From the NCBI GenBank assembly GCA_025267735.1, contig CM046294.1:38253570-38317569 (forward strand): 64,000 nt of DNA, read 5' to 3'. The DNA comes from Mactra quadrangularis (taxonomy: Eukaryota; Mollusca; Bivalvia; Venerida; Mactridae). The notes under the pieces are model-generated. The model was not told the DNA's origin. It did no database searches and saw only the letters and a list, made by a program, of their open reading frames with translations. A program made the position numbers and the translations under genes. How positions within the stretch are numbered: position 1 is the first letter of the stretch; every line of letters starts with the position of its first letter. Below, piece by piece: positions 25,401-39,803 of the stretch.

Positions 25401-28277
25401 AACATATTTAACATGTCAACTAATACATCATTAAAATATATTGCTGGTATTTGTAAATTTGATGCTACAAAAGTTTAAGATAGCTCAACCCTCTATATTT
25501 TGAGTGTATAAACGATTAAGTCATGTCTTTGGATTGTATGGGTTTATAAGGTATAATCATGCGCTAAAATACATATTTTTAATTATAAATAGCCGTATTC
25601 GCACACAATTTTTTTATCCTTAAAAAGGAACATTACATACTTAAACACTATAAGGTAAGGGTATGGAAGTAAGAATATTGTTATGAAGTAGCCAATGTCA
25701 TGGGGAGTTCAGTCATGTCATAGACCAGCTATAAACATTTTAACACAATCGGATTATAACGTGCATCACGCGAAACATTAATCACATAAAGAATATCAAA
25801 AAAGTATTATTGAAAATAAGGAAATGAAACCATTGAACGTAAACACTATTGTATCAGGTTAGATTTCGTTGTTTTGTCTGAAGAAATGAACATGCAAACA
25901 ATTAAGGTGAATAAAACAGATTTTTTTTTTCAATTGCATATAATTTTGCATCACTTTTATTTGAACATGCATGCAATAATTTCATTTTAAATACAATTTT
26001 TATCGACGCTGAACAATTGAAACTATAGTTATATGCGCATGAAAATTGAGAATAATGGGTAGTTTTATTTTAAAAGTAGCATTTAAAGTATTGCAATAAA
26101 AACACAATATGATAGTTTGACAAAATCTCGCTCCATTGAAATTAAATATCCATTAACCTATTTTAAGAGTTTTAAATGTTGTTTATTATAAAATGGTTTC
26201 CTATTTAAAGTTTAGTTTCTAGTCCCAGTAAGTAAAGTGAGTAAATAAAGATAAAGAACCAAAAGCTACTGTTAAGAATTCCCTAAAGATTTTTGATGCG
26301 TTTAGGAAAACACAAAACTATTATCTGATATGCTTAATCATGATAACTTCACTAAGTTTTATACAAATTGATATTAGGTCTTTCATGAACATGTTTTGTC
26401 AGGAATAAATTGTCAGGGAGATTGGATCATGTTTGTAACATCATTGAAATTATATCAAATTATAATCATGTTTTTTTTTTGTTATCTAGTTGATTAATTG
26501 CACAAATGATTAGCCATACATTACATCAATTCATGGAAAACAAATGATGCTTTCCGCGTTGAAGCGACATACAATATCAATTACTTAATGACACTGACTT
26601 AATTGTATTGAAACATCATAATGCTCTAACGCAAATCTAAATTAAAGCGTTATTACTTAAAAATGTCGATGAATTGTTTACATTACGATCATGATAATAT
26701 TTTATGTTTTTTGAAAAAAGCTATACTTTGGTTTTATTGAATGAACTATACTAAGCATCTCTAATTACAAGACCAAGAATTATAAGTCAATGTCTAAGCG
26801 AGTTTGGCCTCAAGAAATGGTGTTATGAGAGCTATTGTCTGTATAGAATAGCATTTTAAACGATAAATTGCTACATATTCTTTCATTGCAACCATTTAGA
26901 CATTCAAGTTCTTCTACAAGAATACTGTATTTGTTCATGCCATGTTTGCTCTTGTTTGATCGAATTCAAATAATATACTAAAAAATCTATATCAATATGT
27001 TGTAAAACGAATGCAACAACATATTTTTTCACTATTAATAATCTTGTTTGTAACACAAACCCTGATATATGGTTATTTTGTTTTATCGTTAAACAGAAAT
27101 AAATAATGATTAATTATATCCTGATTCAATAAGAACATGCAAAGTATTGAGATAACATCTTGAGATTTGATATTGCACTATGTTATATCTCGAAACAGTG
27201 TTATTAATTGCGCAAAAATAGCGAGTTAAGAAATATGTCACATGATAATTTTCTGTTTTTAGAAACACGAACTTGTTTTAAACAATATTTGTTCATACTT
27301 TAGATCTTAGATTAGTATTGTGTACTTTGATATGTGCAGTTAAATTCTGTACATAACTATCTAAATATGACAGACAGAGCGATGGGTTGCGCAGTTAATG
27401 TTTATTTTTATTCCAAAGTCAATCCTTTATAAATTTGAAAGGATTCTGCAAATATGTTGTTCCTTACAGATCAATTAGATTCTCAACACACATTTATCTA
27501 AATAAACCATTATCCAAATACATTAATCTAAATTGTAAGAGTATAGTGTTTTAGGAATTTCTTATGAGATATATCATTTATAACCACGTGTTCAAACGTA
27601 ATGACATCTTTATGTACTTTTCATACTTGACAAAAGTCGTTAGAATATGGTTCATTCTAGATAACTCTCTGTATGTAATAAATTAGGAACATGAAATAGA
27701 TAACGTTCAGAATGTGTTTTAGATATAGATATGAGAAACATTTATACAAACAAACTTGAACTTAAACAAATATTTCAAATACTTTCATAGCTATCTATAT
27801 ACAAGCTGTTCAGTATTATTTATCTTGTAGACAGCTAAGATTAGTTATCAATATATGTTGATCTTGATATATCGTTCAAAGTTTAGAATGTTAATTATTT
27901 TGATTATGTTTTATTTGATTTTAAAACCGAATATAAAATGCATCATTTGATCTTGACATATTGTTTCAAAATTAATCATAATGTTTTTCTTGTTTTTACA
28001 ACTGAGTATAAAATGCAGCAACATGTGAAACATGTTAAACAAAAAAGCATTCTTCAAACAATTCCAATATCTTCAGTTTTATTAGAACTGATCGGTTCGC
28101 TCTGTAAAATATCTGTTTCATCTTTGATTGTTTTGATATGATAAAGAATCTTGAGATAAATTATGGCCAAGTGTCAATCAAAATGTGCTTTCATTTATGA
28201 TAAACCGTTATTGAAATGTCGACTTCATATTTGATTAAGTAAATATTTTAAAATTATAAAAACTGTAAAAATCACAA

Positions 28278-28550
28278 CCCGGAACGGTGGCGCAGTTGGT
28301 AGCACGCCGGGATTTTGAATATCGTGTCCCAAAGGGAGTACGGGTTCGAATCCCTCCCGGGGAGGTTTTTACCCTTCCATGAAAATTTGACATTAATGTC
28401 ATTTTCCTCCATTAAAAAGATAGATGGAGAAGCTTCCGGCCTTGTGATAGGGTAGGTGAGTACTGGTTATAGTCAAGGATGCAGAAAAGCGCTGGATGCC
28501 GTAAAATGGCCAGACATATGTTGACACGGCGTTAAAACCAATACAAAAAG
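28278..28550 (+). mobile_element. tRNA-derived SINE (copy in duplication 2)
   Basis: Paralogue of the SINE at 7292-7565, with a better-preserved promoter: A box TGGCGCAGTTGG and perfect B box GGGTTCGAATCCC. Its 3' end reads GGCGTTAAAACCAATA. Flanking AAAATCAC remnants match the target duplication of copy 1. Confidence 0.88.
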
Positions 28551-30443
28551 TTAAAATCACTCTATACAAGTCATTTGTCTTATTCAAAGACTTTGATACA
28601 TTACTTTATTTCTTAGAATTTGATTAATTTGTTTCATTTCATTCATTTTATACTATACAAAACGTTTCATATTTGCTTAATTTTTCTACAATGACATATG
28701 TTTGTTGTATTTCTCAAATTCAAACATATGAAGTGATAAATATGCTGAATTAGCCTTGCTTCAATGTACATGTGTATATAGAGTTTTAAGAGACAAAAGT
28801 TTACTTGATTTATCTGTTTCCAGATCTGTATCAATCGAACATCCTATACACCATTATAATTAAGGACAACACGCGATATAAAAATCATTTACAAAATGTC
28901 CAATCTAAAATACATAACAAGGCATTAGCAATGGTATGAAAGCAAAAATGTATATTCATCACAATATATACATTAATCAAATCATGTTAATTGAGTTTAG
29001 TTCTACACGTATTTTTTTCACTACCAAAACTGAGATATTTGAAAATAAACGACAGAGGAAACAAAGCAAATATATAATATAAAACGAAACGAAAGGAAAT
29101 CAATATAATATTACAAAATATATACAGAGAGGAATGTGCACTCAAATATTTACATAATAATCTAATTGACCTCCTGATAAATAGTATAACACAGTGTGTC
29201 GCGACAAACATAGTAAGTTTCATAGAACGCTAATAACATAAGGTTACGGTGGGTGTTCATTATGCAAGTATTCAAGAAACCAACACGTTTGTTTTATGGA
29301 AACTCTGCGTTAATAGTATCAGGAATTAAGTGTTTCCCAATTACAGATAAATTATGATTAAAGCACCATAGAAACACACACAACCGATATTGAAATATTA
29401 AAATTATTATACGACAATTTTTACTCTAATTTTGTTTCTGTTTAATACAATAAAAAGGCAATAAGTCTAAATACACAAAACTTGCTTGCTTTGCATCTTG
29501 ATGATAACAATGATGGAACTATCAAAATGTTCCATCGAATAAACGAATCAACTTTATGGCATGATTGGAACTGTATATACATAAACTATTCTAGCCTTAA
29601 ATGTAATAGGAATTTATATAGCTTTTATTTAGGAATGCAGTTTCGTATTTGCAAGTTAACTTCATCTTAAGACTATCTGTATTTTGATTTCCATAAGTCC
29701 ATTATATTAGTATGTCATTTAGGAAACTACATGCATAAATCTGTATTTATAACTTAAAATCTTATCGAGTATTATTTCCAAAAGTACTATGTCCTCAGGT
29801 ACAGTCTTGTATTCGGCAGCATTGTCTGCTTTTGATTAATGTACCCTGAATGTCATTTTGTGTTGACAATACTTCTTAAGTAACAAATACATGAAGGAAG
29901 ATTACTCAAGTTAGATTGGAGATCTGTAATGTGTATATATTATTTGATCAATTTTGCTTTGGTGTGTTCCATTTGTATCTTAACTGAATAAGACGTTGTA
30001 GCAGCACAGTAACTATTGAACATACAATTGACCACATTATCATGTGTGACTATTGCAAACTTATACAAAAAACACGAAACAACTTCAAGGGTAAGAATAA
30101 TGGTTAATATGAGCATACTCAATGATAATCATTTTATATACAGAAACACATGTTTTGTGTATACAGGGATTTATCAGATTTAGTTGATAGTGTATGAATG
30201 TATAAAAAGGTTCCTTTACAAAGTAAAAACAAAACGAAATAGGAATATTAAACTTGCCTCTCTCGGCTATGTAAACGTCTTGTTTTCTAATCATAAATGA
30301 CAAAATAATTTGATCCTTGTCAAGTTAATAATTCCATGTATTTTCAGAACACTCTGTGTCCACGGACAAAACGGTTAACACGCTAGTTAGATTTCAGTAG
30401 TTGTGGATAAAAATAAATAACGTGCACACACACACATAACAAT

Positions 30444-30685
30444 TCGGAGGTTAATGACGTCGTCTTGGAGGGAACTGACCTCACGTTATACTTTGTGTAA
30501 ATACTTCTAACAAAACACAAAAATTATAATGAGAAAACAACAACAGAATATTCGTCAACGTTGGTGTAGGATCTTTTATTTCAACTAGTGAACTCTGAAA
30601 ATGACATGATGCCACTTGTAAAAATATGTTTTATAAACCCACTAGTTGAAATATAAATCGATCTTACCCTAAATTGACGAATATC
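30444..30685 (+). mobile_element. Hairpin MITE-like element, family 1 (duplicated copy)
   Basis: Same insertion as 9784-10021, carried along by the segmental duplication. It contains TTAATGACGTCGTC, ACGTTATACTTTGTGTAAA and the terminal GACGAATATC. Confidence 0.72.
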
Positions 30686-31917
30686 ATCTATTGATTTCAA
30701 TTAACTGATCATTTTAATTAAGTTATTTATGGAAATTGTATCATTCATTAACGTCGTTATTTACAAGAGAATTATACTCTAAATGATATAATAACTATTG
30801 AATTCTTAATTGCAGTTTTGAAATTCAAAATCGATTTTTCTTAAATGTTTCCTTTAGGTTTTAAGTTAATTATAATATGACAATCAAATTTCACTAAAAT
30901 CTGTCGCCTACATTAACAAGGGACAAAAATAATTCCAACGGAAAATACTTTCTTATTATTGATGGTGATTGTTATAACATTAACAACATGAAAAGAACGA
31001 TCTCACATTTCTTGGCTATGTGAGACAGGCGAATAAATCCTGGGACAACATTGCATGTTAACATTCCATTGAAGGAGAATATTCCATTTGTTGTTGATGT
31101 CGCTGTTGGCTTAGAAAATAGTTTTGTAATACTCTTCTTGGAAGATAAAATCACGTTCCAACTGGTTAAATGTACTAGAGAGTGCAAATATATATAAAGC
31201 ATCACTTTCCGTAAAAAAGTATATGCAATTACAAGTCACAGTTGTAGACTCATTGATGTACTAACACGTCTCTTGTCAAATATTCACATATCTGTTCATT
31301 TCCATTGTGTTCATAAACGTGTGTATATGAATACACTGTGTATATTATGATGTCTATTTAATTTCCAAGAAACAGAATACAATGTATGTAGTTTGAGATC
31401 ACAATCATATGTAAATATCCTAAAGTTATGGCAAATAATAATAAGACATGTAGTCAAACATGATTACGAATTTATTAAAATTTTAGTAAGCCAATTTTGC
31501 AACCTTTGAGCATTCAATTTATCTAGAGTTTAATTACATTTGGACACAATTGCAACATGACTAAATATATTGATAATGCAATGAACAAGTCATTTTCTTC
31601 AAGCTTCCAAAACCACTTAGTTTCAAGGGTATGAATAACACACATTGTTAAATAAAAAACTGTAATGCCATACATGTAATTAATTTCTTACTAAGAAAGC
31701 ATTTCCAAGCGCAAGAAATCGGGTGAATGAAAAAATGACTGCAATTGCTGCATGTTTCATCGATCAATTCAAAATGGGTTTTGTAAAATAAATACATTCT
31801 GAAGACAATATGTGGCATGTTACATCTGATTTGAATGTACTCTCTTACGATGCAATACTACTTTTATGTAGTTCAGTCACTTTTGACCACCCTCACGACA
31901 ATTATCTTAAATTACAT

Positions 31918-33085
31918 TATCCGATGCAACTAAATCTCTTGCTTTATCTTTTTTTATCTAATTTACTAGATATTTCATTCTAAAGTGTGTTCTTTATTTG
32001 TGAAAAATTGTGTATTGTTCACGCCTAATAAAGTATTTACAAATATAAGATAATTTACAATCCTCAGGAAGCGTGTTCATATTTTCAACTAATCGGTTTA
32101 GTATTCCATTGTGTAATATTAATGGTCATTTATAGAAAACAGAAAAATGAAGTCTGTATTGTCAAACTGGAGTTATATTTTTGTTTTTTTATCTAGTTTT
32201 TGAATGTGATACTATTTTAGATTTCTCACTGGAATTATCAAATATCGTAGTTTATTTTATAAAAAAAACCCAGAAATGATGCGGTCAACGTCCTACAAGA
32301 AAAATAATAGGCTTTTTAATATAAAGTACACTGTAGTTACAGAACTATCCTCAAAGCATCAGATTTCACTTTAATCGGTTACTGTTAATTCCAGGTAACA
32401 ATTATATCTAAATTTACATCAAATATTTATAAAATAAATTAGTGATGTCTATTTGTTTAACATATGCATTTCAATAACAATATCAAATTGATAAAAATAC
32501 ATTGCTTTCGAAATTAATTACAACGACAATATAATTGACATTCAACACATGATTTATGCATGCAGGTTTGAAATTCGAACTATTAGAAATTAAAACTACA
32601 TGTAGTTACGATATATCAAATCACCGTATTTTTATTCCCTAACAATGCTATTGTTTTCAGTGCAATACGTTTCAATAGATGACACAACTGTCTTCGTGGC
32701 TTGATTGTTATTTTCATTATTTGAAATATTTGTTGTTTAAATAATACATTTATCATATAATGTTTAATTCTCTAAACAGTTTCCAAAATTAATGAGTTAT
32801 TCATTATAAAATTACAGCATCATTAATCCATGTAATAGTTCAGGCATATCATATTTCAGATAAGGCATCTAGACTGTTATATTTTTGTTTCAAACAACGT
32901 AATTAGTTTGTGTTTTCAGGCGTCAAATGTCTTCAATGCAGCATAAAACACTATTAGTTAATAATTACCATGTTGCTAAGTATCTCGTGCATTATTATGT
33001 ATGCATATTTAAATATTGCATGCTCATATAAAACCGTGAATGATACATTTCTTTAATCATCTGCATTAGCTAAGCAATACTATTA
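31918..33085 (+). repeat. High-identity block inside the duplication (copy 2 side)
   Basis: Partner of 11236-12395. Differences are few and mostly single bases or short indels, unlike the flanks. Confidence 0.8.
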
Positions 33086-35519
33086 TAAATCAAACACTTT
33101 GGTATAATGAGTATGTTTGTGTGGCTTGTTTTTGATATCATGGTGTGTTAATGGTCTTGTAAAACATTAACTGAGAGCAATGTTCGAAGATAATTAAAAG
33201 CATGTAAACTATATTTCATATTATGTGTAAACAACATAATTGCTGTAGTGGTAAAGATTAGTCTCAAGTGAATTAATTTTTCAATGACATTGCATATTTG
33301 ATAGTAATTATATACATGTTTTCCATTCGCTTGGTGGGTTTAATCGCGTTTGAATACGGATTAAGGAGAAACCTTAGTGCACTTTTGAAAATTAATTGTA
33401 AACTATTTTGAATCATTAGTTGTAAGTTACTACTAAACGTAATTATTTCGAACTAGGTTAAAAATTGGAATAAAATATCTAGTCCAATGCAGTAAACGAG
33501 TAAGTAATACTGTTTCAAACGAGATATAACTGAATAAATGTTGAACTGCAACGTATAATATGGCTGCATAATTTGTACTATTATTCACGCATCGTTTGTG
33601 ACAACATTGTTTTGCATACATGAAGTGAAATACCTTAAGACTAGATTAAGTAATAAATGAATAGCTTTAACTGTTATGTCGTTCTGGTTTTAGCAAAAGT
33701 TTTTATAAGATTACTTTAATAGCTATTACTGAAATGTCATATCACGCTTTCCTTTGACGACGAGGTAATCTTTATAATTTGATTTATTCAATTCGATACA
33801 ATGTAACAATAAGTTAACGAGCCTCTCTTTAATGTATGTAATTGAACTATCAAATTAGTTTTATGAATTCATTGTTATTGCCGACTCGTTTCGTGCAGCA
33901 TTAGACAATATCGTAGTGTTGACGCATTAAGATTCTAATAAAACATTTCACCGAACATTTCCTTTATATTCGGTATAAATGCTGCAATTTCACAGCATAT
34001 TTAATATGATAGTAATAACTATAATCATATATAACTTGACCTACACTTCTCCTAGCATTCTATGAAGCAATTGCAAATGAACATGTTGTTAGAAGTGCAT
34101 AGTGCTATGATTATTGTGCAATACTATGTTATTATACCCCCATTATCTAGCTGCTTGATTGAACTGATCAAGTACGGACAAAATAACATAGAATGATTTA
34201 GCTTCATGTTATAAGAATATAAGAAAATAATTTATATACTGAAGTATGGATCCTGCCGAATGTTTTTTTTCTAAATATATCATTTCACGATTTTATACAT
34301 GTTTATTTTTATAAACAAGCATTAGTAGTGCCTGGTTTGTTGAATAAAGCCTAAATAATAGTTTACTGTTGTCAGATGGGGATTTCAATTGACATACTGT
34401 TGTAGATATATTCGTATGTTTAAAGCTTTTTTTTCAAATGCACAATCCAGCTAAAGTTATAGCTGAAATTGTTTAAGTAGGGATTTACTTTTTGATACAC
34501 GCTAGAGACTGGTTTAAACCCTCAGTAGAGTGGCAGTTATTTTCCCTTTTCCGTTCTAAGGTGGTAACTCCCCGGGTTACTTCATTTGTTATTTATTGTA
34601 ATGTATATCTTATAATCAAAGTTTAAAACACAAAACATTTCCTATTTAGGTTTTTGGCAGTGTTGACCATCTGTTGGTTTTTCTTTTGTTTCTTTTGATG
34701 TTACTGATATGTTCCTGACTCTAACATTACTATTATTATTGATATTCGTATGCATAAATGTATCCACTTCGATCGAAGAAATACGAGTACAACATACATA
34801 TGGTCACTGTACGTCTTTGACTCCATTAAATCACTAGACATATTCCTCATCATGTATTTACATCTATTTCTACTCGCAAATCTCTGTAACATTATGTATA
34901 GCATATCACATCTGCACGGCATGTCAATTTACTAGAATAAATTGTAGAAGAACATTGTTCTTATGTGTCTTTTATTGTAATCACGCGGTTTTTTTTGTTA
35001 GTATAGTTCAAGCTGATTGAAAATGAGTTGAAGTCTATACTGAAGAAAGGATATTTGTCGTATGTTATATTGCGCTTGGTTTTGCATTATAAACATTAGG
35101 AAACAATGTAACCTAACAACACACTTATTATTCAAGTATTTGTCCAATACATTCATTATTGCACCGTATCTTCATGACACTAAAGGAAACATAAAATAAA
35201 GTTGTGGCATGCTAAATTGTAACGTGCATGATTCAACTAAGGTCTGCTGATTTCCTAACAAATTTACATCTCATTACATTTCTGTCGTTATGGGCTTTGA
35301 TTTGATGAATGCGCTTTTATACTGTCGTAATACATTCCGATTTAGTTAGATGGAGCTTGTCATTTCATAAAATGTGCCTTAAACAATGTCTCTATAAAGC
35401 ATGTACATGTAGTTGTTAAACTAACACTACTACTTCTAAAATACTTGATATCAGCTTTAACTGCTCTATTCTTATTAAAAGCTCATTTGACATTATTTAA
35501 GTTATATTTTTGCAACATT

Positions 35520-38500
35520 TTAATTTCTGGTTTGTTTTTGTTGTTTTCCAGTGAAACATTTACTTGTCAAATATAATAAACCACTAATAAACAGTTCAGT
35601 ACCAGCTACCAGAAACGTTGTATTGTAACTACCGGTTATACCAAAAATTGTACCTGAAATTGAAACGAAATCTTTATAACATATTAATTATATTAACATA
35701 TTAATACAAAAATAGTGCAAAATGGATAATGTAATACATGTTAACTATAACATTTTGAATGCATTTTGAATACACACTGTTGATAAACGTAATCGTTATG
35801 TTCATGGTACGGTCGTTCGTATCCGACTTTGTTGGAAACTATATTAAAATATTTCAAAATCCATTACGTTCTGTTTGAGTCCTCAGCAGAAAAACACATA
35901 CTTATTTTTATGGTCTAGTTTTGTAAATAATTAATGGTGATCTTCCTTTCCCCATTACTTACAATGCTTTACAGAGAAACAATTTATATTTAGACGCTTT
36001 GAAAATATTTGGTAGTTATACTTGTATGAGTTTGACAATGTTTAAGTCATATATATAAACAAAACTTAATTGTTTCACAATATATAGTGGCAGCGTTTTC
36101 AGCCGAGGCATCGACTTGTTGTTTTTAAATGATTTAACTTGTACATTATAAATACTAAGCTAACTCATATTGTTATGAATGTTGAAAATTAACAACTTAG
36201 CAACAATCGTATATAAATTTTGCTTATCATGATAACCACCATTACTGAATTGTGTTGGAGATAAGATTCGACAGGTATTCATATAAAACTAATAATGCTT
36301 ACAAGACAACTGTGAAACATGACTTACCACCGATTGGAGTTCCTAAAAGATAACCTAAACCATACGACGTTAAGACTAATCCAAACATTTTTGGAAACAT
36401 TTCTACACCAAATAAATCAGTCAATACCACAGGATTGAGGGTTATAACACCCCCTGAAAGAAAATATGAGATGTTAAATGGATGGTTGTATACGGTTACT
36501 TAACTAATGAAAGCCCAAGCAGATTGTACTAATACAAAATTAATTCTATATGTACTTATATTCATTTTACAATCAAACTAGGTGGAGTTATTGTAACAAA
36601 GTTTAGTTTTATCAGTTATGTATCACCCTACCATGTTTATAGAAGCTGGACACAAACGTATCCACCAATAAGCCACTTTTAATAAAAAACAAGACAAGAT
36701 TGATTCTAGAAGTAAATAAATGCGTATCGGCAAATATTTAAACATACTTACCAGCCAATGTCCCAAACAAACAGCAATATATCATCTTTGATACCATATG
36801 AACCATGAAGGGAGATAGTGCAGTCAGAATTCCATTAAGACACAACATTAAAACTAATAAGTATAGTCTATTGACGCATGGACGATCTCCCAAAATACCA
36901 AAACTGATTCTACTTACAAGGCCAGCAATACCTGTAGACAAAAACTATTGTTGTTACCAGTGGTTAATAAACTAAAGAATACAATGTGGTTTAATGTAAT
37001 ATGTACATACTTTTCGTACATAGAGTTTGTAGATCAACTTATAGAAATGTAATGCACATGGTAAGAATATTGGAGCTAACAATGATGATTTATGAATACT
37101 AATATCCCATTTGTTAGGCGTTATTTGTAGAAACCACTTAAATAATTAATGAAAATCTTAGCTTTATACCCATGCAGTTGTTTTAAATATTTTGAATGTA
37201 GTTAATACTAATACAAGTTTTAATAAAAATATAAATACTTATTATTTAGATAGTGAGCATATTACCTATAGAAGACGTGAGCCAGGTTGCTTCCTGTTTC
37301 GTAAATCCTTTATCTATTACTTGATCCGGTATGTATGTATAAGGAATTCCATACCCCAGGGACATTATGAAAATAGCTGACAAAACAAAGAAACATCTTA
37401 TATCTTTTAACAAATTCAAGTCAAAAATAGATCTAAAAAATTCGCAAAAAACGTTCTTTCTATGTACACTTTCACTATCCAAATTCATTTCGCCTAAATT
37501 AACACAGTCAGTTATTTCCGTTTGAACTTCTCTGATATTTGAATCCGATGATATCGTGAATAAAACGTTGTCCATACTGTTGCCATCTGTAGGATTGTCA
37601 ATAGATTTGTTTTGAACATGGTCACCTGTATTGTGATCAAAAATTTTAATAAACGAATCTGTTTGTGTACAGTTTATATTAAAGGTGCCATTATCGTTGT
37701 CTGCACTAGCAATGAAAGTTGTTTCCGTTTGATCCTGGGCACTGAGTATATGATCAGGAGTTTCTAGATAGAAGGCATTGTTAGTATTATTTATGTCATT
37801 GTTGCCACTGTTTTCATTAGTAACACCAATAATATTGGTACTGGTTGTCTGTTTAAAATCATCAAAATTGGTATCGTTCGCTTTCGAAAGCGATGTATCC
37901 ATTGCATTTGATATTTCATCTGCATTCGTGCGTACCAAAAATAACGCAACCGCTACTCCTTGTAAGGCAAGTCCTGCCATCAACAAAATAGTTCCTTTCC
38001 AACCATAATAATCAATCAATAGTCGCAGCAGTTGATTAACTGCAAATGTTCCAGCTCCTAAAAATTAAATAACTACAACAGTGGAATATGTGAAGAAAAC
38101 ACAAAGGGCATTGTACATAGAAGTAGTTGTGTTAGCCAAACGAATATATGATAAAGAATGGTACGATGAGGTTCCAGGGAATTACTGGACACGAAGAGGA
38201 AGGTTCCAGGGAATGACTGAACACGAAGAAGACAAAGAAGATATAATCGTAGTCAATATTGTAAAATATCAAAATCTAAGTCAGTCGTGGTAAATGTACA
38301 CTAGTGTTAAAAAAAACTCACAGCAACGCATTTAGTGTTTAAATCAGTAATGATCTGTCGTATTCGGTAGATGCTTTGTGTGGGTCACGTGTGCGTAACT
38401 GGTTTCCTAGCATCGTCTTATGTAATTAGGTTTATTTGTTATGTGCTCAAAGCAGTACTAAGTTTTCCATATGCCTTTAGAATTCGATGTTAGCCAGGCC

Positions 38501-39803
38501 AGATGTAGAACAAAACAGTGGGAGTTTTGACGTTGATAAAACAATTGATAAGGTTGCTTACCTGACCCACAAGCGACAATACCGCTTGCTAATGTTCTAC
38601 GATCGTTTAATTATTTATAACACAGACATATGCTGGGGAATACATCATTCCAAGACCAACTCCTACAAAATACCAATAATTGAAGATTAAGCATTTGTTA
38701 CAAAATGTACATAAATAGTGTAATCAAAGAAAAAAAATCCAAAAACTTATTTTATAGTTATATCAGCTAGATTCTAGGAAATATTCAACTCGTTTTTAAA
38801 TGGGATTTTTCGGTACAATTTTTATTTGTTTAAACGCTAAAACATCAACACAAACAAAAGAACTTACCACAAATTACTCCGAATGTTATCCATAAATGAT
38901 AGACATTTGTTGCAAAAATGCTAAGAACAAGTCCAATAGTACTGGTAATAGCTCCGGCGATCGCTATTTTCCGACAACCGTACAAGCTCGCTAAACGACT
39001 GGAAATAGGTGCTGAAAAAAAATAAAGTTATAAAAAAGGTATAAAAAGAAATCACAGGGGAAACGATGTGCGTGTGTTAGTGGATTTGCTTTTTTATGGT
39101 TTGCTGGAACGACGATTACTAAACAAGCAATTGGTGGTCATTCTAAATTGCGTGTCGTCATCGACAACAGAGAGTTAACTCTTAGTTAATGATGTTGCTG
39201 CAACATGGAAATATTATCAACTACTGAAAATAATTACTTGAAAAAATATTTATATTTACAACTACTAGAATCCAACATATTTTCCGTTGATGCAGCATGT
39301 TCTGAGGGTACATGAAATAATCAACTTGACCAAGACCAAATTGTATGCTGAATTGTGTCATTTATTATACATAACTAAAAATGACCCCCGATAAAAATAC
39401 ATGCCATAAGTATTGACATTGCTGGGATAAGCAAATTTATTCTCTTTTCAAACTGAACTCTTTGGTAACATCATTTATAATCACATTTGCTTATACTAGC
39501 CTACATTAGTAAAGTATGCATACTAAAACATGTACCAAATGAAGGTGGTGCAACCCACATAGTCTTACAGTATTTTTCATGAAACACACGAAACATACCG
39601 CGCTTTGTAAACTTACCTATTGTATGTGTACAAGCAATTGCTATAGACACAACAGCTCCGGTTAGTGCTCTCCCTTGGTTGAAGTCTTCAACAATTTCTA
39701 CCAATAATGTCCCGAACGACAACTGTATCCCGTCTACTATGAACACTAAACTGAATCCTGAAAAAGCAGTTAACCATCCATAACCTTTGTGTAATTGTTC
39801 CAT
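35520..39803 (-). CDS. Monocarboxylate-transporter-like protein (SLC16 family, MFS), exon 3 frameshifted
   Basis: Seven exons on the minus strand: 39617-39803, 38868-39011, 38562-38662, 37266-38057, 36752-36931, 36328-36453, 35520-35653. All introns have GT-AG ends and phase 1. The ATG at 39803 is directly preceded by an in-frame TAA. SLC16 proteins are 12-helix transporters that usually move lactate, pyruvate or related solutes with protons. Family features seen: a first helix with FIVDGIQLSFG after GYGW; TIAPISSRLASLYGCRK; RRTLASGIVACGSGAG, the loop 4-5 signature; a long hydrophilic central loop in exon 4 (about 150 residues) between the two halves; GIAGLVSRISFG; and a last exon with TGSYNTTFLVAG. 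Length would be about 555 residues with the frame restored, normal for the family. The acidic residue usual before GGWGW is absent (HKGYGW). Exon 3 is 101 nt although its phases demand a multiple of three, so as written translation stops there. Either it is a recent pseudogene or there is a local assembly error. The substrate cannot be deduced. Confidence 0.88.
38562..38662 (-). pseudogene. Exon 3 of the SLC16-like gene with net -1 frameshift
   Basis: The first half reads GVGLGMMYSPAYVCVIN in the frame set by exon 2, then meets TAA. The second half reads DRRTLASGIVACGSG in the frame required by exon 4. The change of frame lies at about 38608-38618, in an AT-rich run. Family alignment suggests four missing bases rather than one, because about one residue is also short. 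Confidence 0.82.

Larger units (their letters stand above)
17990..26163. other. Gene desert between the two duplication copies
   Basis: About 8.2 kb of AT-rich sequence. Apart from SINE/tRNA-like scraps at 21795-21840 and 22411-22495, no exon with paired splice signals, no transposon coding region and no RNA gene could be supported. Open frames are short and lack family features. Confidence 0.5.
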
